A stretch of DNA of 6,318 nt from Thermoflexus sp. (lineage in GTDB: Bacteria; Chloroflexota; Anaerolineae; B4-G1; DUEL01). The stretch covers positions 1 through 6,318 of the forward strand of contig JAPYWT010000156.1 in NCBI GenBank assembly GCA_028276215.1, given 5' to 3'. Within the stretch, counting starts at the first letter, position 1. Every line of letters begins with the position of its first letter. The notes beneath the pieces are model-generated. The model saw only the letters and a program-made list of their open reading frames with translations. It had not been told where the DNA came from and did not search any database. The position numbers were made by a program, and so were the translations under genes. Positions 1-6,068 of this stretch are shown piece by piece.

Positions 1-339
1 TAGGGAGACGACGGGCATCGGGGTGGGGACGGGCAAACTGATCGGCAGCGTGTCGCTGATCGGCAGGTCATATACCGGTGTCGCGTGGGAAAGGGCCGGG
101 GGGGACGGCGGGATCATCGTTGGCGTGGGCGTCGGCACCGGCGTCGGGGTGGGCGGGGTCATGGGGGTCGGGGTGGCCGTCGGCGGGGGCGACGGCGGGT
201 GCGGGTTGTTGTGGGGCACCACAATCGTGGGCGTCGGCGCGACGGTCAACGGGATCATGGGCACCACCAGCCCCCGCGCCGCCAGAGCGGTGGTGACCAG
301 AACGATGACCAGGATGAACGGAGCGAGCGCTTTCCTCAT
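1..339 (-). CDS. Exported Pro/Thr-rich protein, N-terminal part (runs off left edge)
   Basis: The minus strand is open from an ATG at 339-337 to the window edge, giving 113 codons without a stop. It starts MRKALAPFILVIVLVTTALA, a short basic N-terminus followed by a hydrophobic stretch to about residue 20, which looks like a Sec signal peptide or signal anchor. Residues about 35-80 are a low-complexity linker rich in Pro and Thr, with repeated TPTP units. After it comes a less biased stretch (VYDLPISDTLPIS, about residues 90-102). Such TPTP linkers are common in surface proteins of Chloroflexota and usually tether a globular domain, here outside the window. A GGAGG lies 16 bases before the ATG, which is long; an in-frame CTG at 345-343 would have better spacing, but the ATG suits the signal peptide. 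The gene is divergent from surE and has its own promoter-like sequence. Function is unknown because the functional domain is missing. The plus-strand reading frames here are G-rich shadows of this gene. Confidence 0.72.
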   Translation of the reverse strand, partial: MRKALAPFILVIVLVTTALAARGLVVPMIPLTVAPTPTIVVPHNNPHPPSPPPTATPTPMTPPTPTPVPTPTPTMIPPSPPALSHATPVYDLPISDTLPISLPVPTPMPVVSL

Positions 340-352
340 ACCCAGACTTCTC

Positions 353-381
353 TTGCCTCCAGAGTTCTTTTGGATTATACT
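353..381 (+). promoter_or_regulatory. Promoter-like sequence for surE, overlapping the divergent promoter
   Basis: On the plus strand TATACT (376-381, five of six to TATAAT) is 17 bases downstream of TTGCCT (353-358, four of six to TTGACA). Transcription would start near 388, so the surE leader would consist almost entirely of the 7-bp tandem repeats. The -10 hexamer overlaps that of the minus-strand promoter by four bases, so the two polymerases could not bind at the same time. Weaker match than its partner. Confidence 0.35.
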
Positions 382-402
382 ACGGAATGTTGAAAATGCC
401 AG
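374..402 (-). promoter_or_regulatory. Promoter-like sequence for the minus-strand exported protein
   Basis: Read on the minus strand, a perfect TATAAT (379-374) lies 17 bases downstream of CTGGCA (402-397), which matches the TTGACA consensus at four of six positions. Transcription would start near 367, leaving a leader of roughly 28 bases that carries a GGAGG Shine-Dalgarno sequence at 360-356. The surrounding 25 bases are clearly AT-richer than the coding DNA on either side. This is a consensus match only and has not been tested. Confidence 0.5.
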
Positions 403-406
403 TATG

Positions 407-469
407 GACGACAGACGACGGACCACAGACGACAGACGACAGACCACAGACCACAGACCACGGACGACA
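407..469 (+). repeat. Nine tandem 7-bp repeats, consensus GAC(C/G)AC(A/G), in the surE leader
   Basis: Sixty-three bases divide into nine consecutive heptamers with no indel. Variation is limited to C/G at position 4 and A/G at position 7. A degenerate tenth unit, GAGG, abuts the ATG of surE. The array has almost no T on the plus strand and would make an unstructured CA/GA-rich leader RNA. Similar heptanucleotide arrays (STRR) are known from cyanobacteria; slippage during replication commonly changes their copy number. The array lies between the predicted transcription start and the surE start codon. Confidence 0.93.
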
Positions 470-473
470 GAGG

Positions 474-1286
474 ATGCATCACCGCCCGCTGATTGTGGTG
501 ACCAACGATGACGGGATAGATTCGCCGGGGCTCTATGCGGCGGTCTGGGCCGTATGGGGGCTGGGCGATGTGCTGGTCGCCGCGCCCACCCGACAGTGGT
601 CCGGGGCCAGCCGCTGTTTCGCCCGGGAGACCACCGGGGTCATTCGCCCGCGAGCGCTGCAGGTCAGCGGGGAGTCGGTCCCGGCCTTCGCCGTGGACGG
701 CTCACCGGCCCAGGTGGTGCTGCACGCGCTGCTGGAACTGGCCCCCCGGCCTGCGGACCTGCTGGTCGTGGGGATCAACTACGGCGAAAATCCCGGCGCC
801 GACGTGACCTGCTCCGGCACCGTCGGCGCGGCGCTTCAGGCGGCCACCTGCGGCGTCCCGGCGCTGGCCGTCTCCCGGCAGGCGCCCAAAGAGGTCCACC
901 TCAACCTCTCGGACGACGTGGACTTCACCGCCGCCGCCCACTTCACCCGATTCTTCGCCCGCCGGATGTTAGGGGTGGCGCTCCCCTTTGACGTGGACGT
1001 CCTCAAAGTGGACGTCCCCGATACGGCGACCCCTCAGACCCCCTGGCGGCTGACCCGGCAATCCCGCCGGACCTACTTCCGTCCGGTCCCGCCCCGTCGG
1101 AGCGACCTTTCCCAGCCCGGACGAATGGACTACGAGGCCGCGTGGGACGTCCGGGACCTGGAACCGGATAGCGACATTTACGCGCTGGTGGTGGACCGGG
1201 TGGTGGCAGTGACGCCGCTGAGTCTGGACCTGACCTCCCGGGCCGACCCGGGGGAGATTGTCCGGGTGCTGAAACGTGAAACGTGA
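474..1286 (+). CDS. surE: 5'/3'-nucleotidase SurE
   Basis: This 270-residue protein is a SurE-family metal-dependent phosphatase that releases phosphate from nucleoside monophosphates (and, in some members, short polyphosphate) in the cytoplasm. The N-terminus carries the hallmark TNDDGIDSPG (residues 10-19), where D12 and D13 are expected metal ligands. S43 in APTRQWSGAS corresponds to the conserved serine ligand, and N102 in GINYGENPGADV to the conserved asparagine. The signature SGTVGAA (114-120) follows, and the C-terminal part has the family's SDIYALVVDRVVAVTPLSLD pattern (near residues 225-245). All expected metal ligands are present, and length is near the usual 250-270. The ATG at 474 was chosen because it puts eight residues before TNDDG, as is normal; two in-frame ATGs at 387 and 396 would add a peptide translated from the 7-bp repeats. 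No clear Shine-Dalgarno sequence exists: GAGG touches the ATG. The last residues, KRET, and the stop come from another 7-bp repeat, and the next gene begins 10 bases later. Confidence 0.95.
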   Translation: MHHRPLIVVTNDDGIDSPGLYAAVWAVWGLGDVLVAAPTRQWSGASRCFARETTGVIRPRALQVSGESVPAFAVDGSPAQVVLHALLELAPRPADLLVVGINYGENPGADVTCSGTVGAALQAATCGVPALAVSRQAPKEVHLNLSDDVDFTAAAHFTRFFARRMLGVALPFDVDVLKVDVPDTATPQTPWRLTRQSRRTYFRPVPPRRSDLSQPGRMDYEAAWDVRDLEPDSDIYALVVDRVVAVTPLSLDLTSRADPGEIVRVLKRET

Positions 1287-1305
1287 AAAGTGAAAAGTGA
1301 AACGT
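1271..1305 (+). repeat. Five tandem 7-bp repeats GAAA(A/C)GT spanning the surE stop and the next start
   Basis: Thirty-five bases read as five exact-length heptamers: units 1, 2 and 5 are GAAACGT, units 3 and 4 GAAAAGT. Each junction makes GTGA, so the array offers a GTG start overlapping a TGA stop every seven bases, cycling through all three frames. The surE stop (1284-1286) sits at the junction of units 2 and 3, and the GTG start of the next gene (1297-1299) at the junction of units 4 and 5. GTGAAA(A/C)-type repeats of this kind are frequent in Chloroflexota intergenic DNA (recollection, not checked). Confidence 0.92.
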
Positions 1306-4300
1306 AATCGCCGATTTTGCGCCTTTCTCCTGCTGGTCTTTTTGCTCCTCCTGGCCCTGTTGGCGGGGACGGCGGTCGTCGCGGACCACCAGGCCGCCAC
1401 GCGCGGCATCCCGCGGGGTTTCCCCGAACCCGTCGCCGACGCCGACGTCCCTCTCCTCTGCGTCAACGTGGCCCTCCACGCCCCGGAGCCTGCGCTTCCG
1501 CTGGAGCAGGCGCTGGACCGGGTGGCCGGCGGCGGCTTCCGGTGGGTGCGCCAGTCCTTCCCCTGGGCGCTGATAGAGCCCGCGCCGGGCCGGTACGACT
1601 GGGCCCTCTGGGACCGGATTGTGGCGGAGACCGCCGCGCGGGGGCTGGGGCTCATCGCCGTCCTGGAGCGACCGCCGGACTGGGCCGGGAGTCCCCCGGC
1701 CCCGACGGACTTCGCCCGCTTTGCCGGAGCCGTCGCGGCCCGCTACGGCGACCGTCTCCGCTACTACCAGATATGGCACAACCCCAACCTGCAGGACGGG
1801 TGGGGCGCGCCGCCCCATCCGGCCCAGTACGCGGAACTCCTCCGCCAGGCCGCCCTCGCCATCCGCGCCGCCGACCCCGATGCCCGCATCCTCCTGGGCA
1901 GTCTGGCCCCCACGGTGGAACGGGGCCCGCAGAACCTCTCCGAGGTCCGTTTCCTGGAGGAACTCTACGCCGCCGGGGCCGCCCCGTATTTTGACATCGT
2001 CACCGCGCAGGCCTACGGGTTTGAGACCGGCCCGGAGGACCGCCGGGTGGGGGAAGGAGTGCTGAACTTCTCCCGCGCCGTCCTGGTGCGGGAGGTCATG
2101 GAGGCCCACGGGGACGGCGGGAAGGCCCTCTGGATTTCCCATTTCGGCTGGAACGCTCTGCCGTCGGTAGCGCCGGCCGCCAGGCCGGTATGGGAAGACG
2201 TCCCCTCCATCTGGGGGACGGTGGACGAATCGGCCCAGGCGGCGTACACGGTGGGCGCGCTGGAGCGGGCCCGCCGGGAGTGGCCCTGGGTGGGGGCGAT
2301 GTGCCTGGCCCACCTCCAGCCCGACCTGAGCCTCCCCGCGCCTGGCGCGGGCACCCCCGACGCCCGCCGCCACTGGGGGTTTGCCCTCATCGGACCCGAC
2401 GGCGTCCCCCGCCCCGTCTACGACGCGGTGGCCGGGTGGGCCCGCCGCCCCGCGGCCAACGACCCCGGCTACTGGACCCCGGCCTCCGGTATCGCTGAGT
2501 GGGAGGGGGGCTGGGAACTCTCGGAACTGGGCGCCGACCCGGGGCAGGAGGGGACGTACACGGTGACTATCCCCTTCTGGGGCACCGACTTCGGTCTGCG
2601 GGCGCGGCGGGGAAACTACCGGGCCTACTTCTACGTCACGGTGGACGGGAAGCCCGCCAATGCCCTGCCCCGGGATGAATCGGGCCGGGCGTACGTTGTC
2701 CTCACCTCCCCCGACTATCAGCCTCAGGAGGTCACCATACCGGTCGCGCGCGGTCTCCCGCCGGGCCTCCACACCGCCGTCGTCGTCGCCGAGCGGGGGT
2801 GGGACCAGTGGCCCCTGGCGGGGTGGAGCGTGAGTTACCGCCCCGACGACCGCCCCTACCGGGCCGCGCTGGGCGGGCTGGCCGCGCTGGCCCTGGCGGC
2901 ACTGGCGGGACTGGTCCTCCTGGTCCGCCGGGTTGCTTCCGGTTCGCCCGCGCGGGCCATCACGACGGTCTGGGCCGGCCTCTCCGAAGGCGCGCAGTGG
3001 CTGATCACCGTCGCTGCCACCGGCCTGCTCTGGGCCGGGGCCTGGATGACCTGGGGGACGGAGACGGCCAGCGGCGCGTTCCGTCGCCTGGGCGACGGCG
3101 GCGGAATGGCCGTCACCCTGGCAGCCGCCGGTCTCTTCTACTATTCCCCTTGGTTCCTGCTGACGGTCCTGGCCGCCCTGCTCCTTTTCGTCTGCCTGCT
3201 CCTGCGCCCGGAGTTCGGGCTGGCGCTCATCGCCGCCCTGGCTCCCTTCTACACCCTCCCTCGCCCGCTTCTGGATAAGGCCTTTTCCATGGCCGAAATC
3301 GTTACCCTGATGACGCTGGCGGCGTGGGGGGTGAGGGTCACCCTCGCCCTGCTCCTGGTCGCGCTGGCCTCCACCCTCCAGGCGGACTTCCAGCGGGTGG
3401 CCTGGCGGGAACTGCGGACGACCATTCTGGAGCCGGCCCTGTTCTTCCTGATGTTGCGGACCCTGCCTCTACCCTCTTCCCTCTCCCAACGTTCTGTTGG
3501 GAGAGGGGAGGGGGCTGGGGGTGGGGTGAGGCACCTCTGGCGGGTGGCCGATTTCTTCGTCCTGGGCGGGGTGGCGGTGGCCGTCATCGGCCTGGTCCAG
3601 TACGCGCTGGGGGTCAACCTGATCACCGCCGAGGGGGGCCTGCCCCGATTGCGCTCGGTCTATGGGTCGCCGAACAACGTGGGGCTCTACCTGGGGCGGG
3701 TGCTGCCGTTGCTGGTGGCGGTGGCGATGCTGGCGCGGGACCGGAGACGGAAACTGGCCTACGGGCTGGCCGCGCTGCCCGTGGGCGCGGCGCTCCTGCT
3801 CAGTTTCTCCAAGGGGGCCCTCCTGCTGGGTGTCCCCGCCGCTCTGGTGACGGTGGGGCTGCTGGCGGGAGGGCGCTGGCGGTGGGCCACCCTGGCCCTT
3901 CTCCTGGTCATGGCGCCGGCCCTGGTCCCGCTCCTGCGCCTGCCCCGCTTCGCCTCCCTCTTCACCACCCAGGAGGGCACCACCTTCTTCCGGATCAAAC
4001 TCTGGCAGGGGACGGTGGCGATGATCCGGGACCACTTCTGGCTGGGGGTGGGGCCGGATAACTTCCTCTACCACTACCGGAGCCGCTACATCCTGCCCTC
4101 GGCCTGGCAGGAGCCGGACCTCTCCCACCCGCACAACTTCCTGCTGGACTTCTGGGCCCGGCTGGGGGTCCTGGGCGCAGTGGTGGGCATCGGCCTGCAG
4201 GTGGCCTTCTGGCGGGCGGCCCTGCCCCTGCGCCGCCACCCCGACCCGGACACCCGCGCCCTGGCCGTCGGGCTCATGGGCGGCGTCGCCGACATGCTGG

Positions 4301-4416
4301 CCCACGGCCTGGTGGACCATTCGTTTTTCCTGGTAGACCTGGCCTACGCCTTCTTCCTGGCCCTGGCGCTGGCCGAAAGGATGAAAGAAAATCACGAAAA
4401 CACAAAGGGAAATTAA
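1297..4416 (+). CDS. Fusion membrane protein: degenerate GH39-like exodomain plus O-antigen ligase/polymerase (Wzy_C) domain
   Basis: A 1039-residue protein that probably joins or polymerises lipid-linked glycans at the outer face of the cytoplasmic membrane. It starts at a GTG with MKRNRR and a hydrophobic helix (about 8-28), a signal anchor that places the next 490 residues outside. Residues about 50-385 resemble a clan-A (GH39/GH5-like) barrel: WVRQSFPWALIEPAPGRYDW (83-102), YYQIWHNPNL (156-165) and ALWISHFGW (277-285). In active relatives the latter two read WNEPN and WITEFGW, so both catalytic Glu appear replaced, by N162 and H282. Residues about 390-515 look beta-rich, possibly carbohydrate-binding. 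A helix at 524-544 followed by RR returns the chain, and many helices follow. The ligase signature includes YGSPNNVGLYL (789-799), LLSFSKGALLL (834-844), GVGPDNF (917-923), SHPHNFLLDFWARLG (943-957) with candidate catalytic His, and HGLVDHSFFLVDLA (1003-1016). Residues about 725-742 are encoded by a hairpin repeat, and the C-terminal ENHENTKGN by another. Ten bases after surE, so likely co-transcribed. WaaL, Wzy or a protein-glycan ligase role cannot be told apart by sequence. Confidence 0.87.
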   Translation: MKRNRRFCAFLLLVFLLLLALLAGTAVVADHQAATRGIPRGFPEPVADADVPLLCVNVALHAPEPALPLEQALDRVAGGGFRWVRQSFPWALIEPAPGRYDWALWDRIVAETAARGLGLIAVLERPPDWAGSPPAPTDFARFAGAVAARYGDRLRYYQIWHNPNLQDGWGAPPHPAQYAELLRQAALAIRAADPDARILLGSLAPTVERGPQNLSEVRFLEELYAAGAAPYFDIVTAQAYGFETGPEDRRVGEGVLNFSRAVLVREVMEAHGDGGKALWISHFGWNALPSVAPAARPVWEDVPSIWGTVDESAQAAYTVGALERARREWPWVGAMCLAHLQPDLSLPAPGAGTPDARRHWGFALIGPDGVPRPVYDAVAGWARRPAANDPGYWTPASGIAEWEGGWELSELGADPGQEGTYTVTIPFWGTDFGLRARRGNYRAYFYVTVDGKPANALPRDESGRAYVVLTSPDYQPQEVTIPVARGLPPGLHTAVVVAERGWDQWPLAGWSVSYRPDDRPYRAALGGLAALALAALAGLVLLVRRVASGSPARAITTVWAGLSEGAQWLITVAATGLLWAGAWMTWGTETASGAFRRLGDGGGMAVTLAAAGLFYYSPWFLLTVLAALLLFVCLLLRPEFGLALIAALAPFYTLPRPLLDKAFSMAEIVTLMTLAAWGVRVTLALLLVALASTLQADFQRVAWRELRTTILEPALFFLMLRTLPLPSSLSQRSVGRGEGAGGGVRHLWRVADFFVLGGVAVAVIGLVQYALGVNLITAEGGLPRLRSVYGSPNNVGLYLGRVLPLLVAVAMLARDRRRKLAYGLAALPVGAALLLSFSKGALLLGVPAALVTVGLLAGGRWRWATLALLLVMAPALVPLLRLPRFASLFTTQEGTTFFRIKLWQGTVAMIRDHFWLGVGPDNFLYHYRSRYILPSAWQEPDLSHPHNFLLDFWARLGVLGAVVGIGLQVAFWRAALPLRRHPDPDTRALAVGLMGGVADMLAHGLVDHSFFLVDLAYAFFLALALAERMKENHENTKGN
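3472..3526 (+). repeat. Hairpin plus G-run repeat inserted in frame in the ligase gene
   Basis: Bases 3472-3490 pair with 3496-3514 to form a 19-bp stem (two G-U pairs) closed by a five-base loop GTTCT; the core is CTCTCCCAAC facing GTTGGGAGAG. The right arm continues into five G-runs of 3, 4, 5, 5 and 4 bases between 3499 and 3526. C-rich/G-rich inverted repeats around CTCTCCCAAC are familiar as dispersed intergenic repeats in Chloroflexota and cyanobacteria (recollection, not searched). Here it lies inside the coding sequence and is read through without a stop as a Ser/Gly/Arg-rich segment (LPLPSSLSQRSVGRGEGAGG) joining two membrane helices. Confidence 0.85.
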
Positions 4417-4476
4417 AATTAACAATTAAAAAATTAACAATTAACAATTCCTCGTGTCTTCGTGTCTTGGTGGTGA
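4393..4476. repeat. Repeat element with inverted CACGAA-type ends and an AT-rich heptad core
   Basis: The left arm (4393-4408, CACGAAAACACAAAGG) is inverted relative to the right arm (within 4450-4476, containing two direct CGTGTCTT octamers at 4453-4460 and 4461-4468); about 12 of 16 positions match. Between them lies the AATTAAC array. The left arm encodes the last residues of the ligase protein (HENTKGN), and the right arm lies just before the amylase. It belongs to the same sequence family as the element at 5951-6053. No transposase is present, so it would be non-autonomous if mobile. Confidence 0.72.
4411..4449 (+). repeat. AT-rich tandem repeat, 7-bp unit AATTAAC
   Basis: Six AATT-starting units occupy 39 bases: exact AATTAAC at 4417-4423, 4432-4438 and 4439-4445, the variant AATTAAA at 4424-4430, and partial units at both ends, with one extra base at 4431. 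The TAA stop of the ligase gene falls in the first partial unit. This is by far the most AT-rich stretch of the window and could ease strand opening, but I see no convincing paired -35 and -10 hexamers in it. Confidence 0.88.
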
Positions 4477-4488
4477 AAAATCCGTATG

Positions 4489-4499
4489 AAAGGAGTGAG

Positions 4500-4502
<3 letters not shown>
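4489..4502 (+). promoter_or_regulatory. Ribosome binding site fixing a TTG start for the amylase
   Basis: AAAGGAG (4489-4495) is the strongest Shine-Dalgarno match among the plus-strand genes. It is followed after four bases by TTG (4500-4502), in frame with the amylase. The spacing is short but workable. The upstream in-frame TTG at 4467 lies inside the repeat arm and has no such signal. Confidence 0.65.
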
Positions 4503-5948
<1,446 letters not shown>

Positions 5949-5950
5949 AT

Positions 5951-6053
5951 CTCACACAAAGACACAAAGACACGAAGAAAAACAACAAATTGTAGGACAA
6001 CTGCTTGCAGTTGTCCTACAAAAAACCTTTGTGTCTCTGTGTCTCCGTGTGAG
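5951..6053. repeat. MITE-like nested inverted-repeat element between the amylase and yggS
   Basis: The outer arms, 5951-5977 and 6027-6053, are inverted copies matching at 23 of 27 positions. Each is built from an 8-bp motif (ACACAAAG, ACACAAAG, ACACGAAG on the left). Inside them is a near-perfect palindrome at 5990-6021. The element begins two bases after the amylase stop codon and fills almost the whole 120-base gap. Elements with CACAAAGACAC ends are widespread in several bacterial phyla, including Chloroflexota (recollection). No open frame or transposase lies within it. Confidence 0.85.
5990..6021. repeat. 32-base palindrome with 15-bp perfect arms
   Basis: TTGTAGGACAACTGC (5990-6004) is perfectly complementary to 6007-6021 around a central TT. 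In RNA it would form a very stable hairpin with a small loop. On the plus strand it is followed by A residues rather than U, so it does not look like a classic intrinsic terminator for the amylase; it could still act as an RNA 3'-end stabiliser. It forms the core of the larger element. Confidence 0.9.
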
Positions 6054-6068
6054 GGAAAAAAACGGGAA

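Noticed and set aside
93..112. G-quadruplex motif on the plus strand in the minus-strand gene
   Set aside because: Four G-runs do fit the pattern, but Pro-rich codons (CCC, CCG) on the opposite strand create such runs by necessity; nothing suggests a function.
407..469. CRISPR array
   Set aside because: Units are contiguous 7-mers with no spacers, and no cas gene is visible.
23..511. Plus-strand Gly/Val-rich frame across the left part
   Set aside because: It is the complement of the Pro/Thr linker of the minus-strand protein and then runs through the tandem repeat; no motif supports it.
1003..2772. Long open frame of 589 codons on the minus strand
   Set aside because: It lies antisense to the ligase and surE genes, has low-complexity Gly/Arg/Pro/Val composition and no recognisable domain. 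Long antisense frames are expected in very G+C-rich coding DNA.
3461..3537. Frameshift or gene break in the ligase gene at the hairpin repeat
   Set aside because: The reading frame stays open and both flanks continue the same family in the same frame, so it is an in-frame insertion and not a break.
3469..4425. Open frame of 318 codons on the minus strand
   Set aside because: Antisense shadow of the ligase domain, with biased Gln/Gly/His/Pro composition.
4467..4499. Upstream TTG at 4467 as the amylase start
   Set aside because: It lies in the repeat arm, has no Shine-Dalgarno sequence and adds 11 residues with no family counterpart. TTG 4500 has AAAGGAG before it and matches the family N-terminus.
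5990..6021. Intrinsic terminator of the amylase gene
   Set aside because: The palindrome is followed by A residues on the plus strand instead of a U-tract. The T-rich flank is on the minus strand, where no gene would need it. An RNA-stabilising role remains possible.
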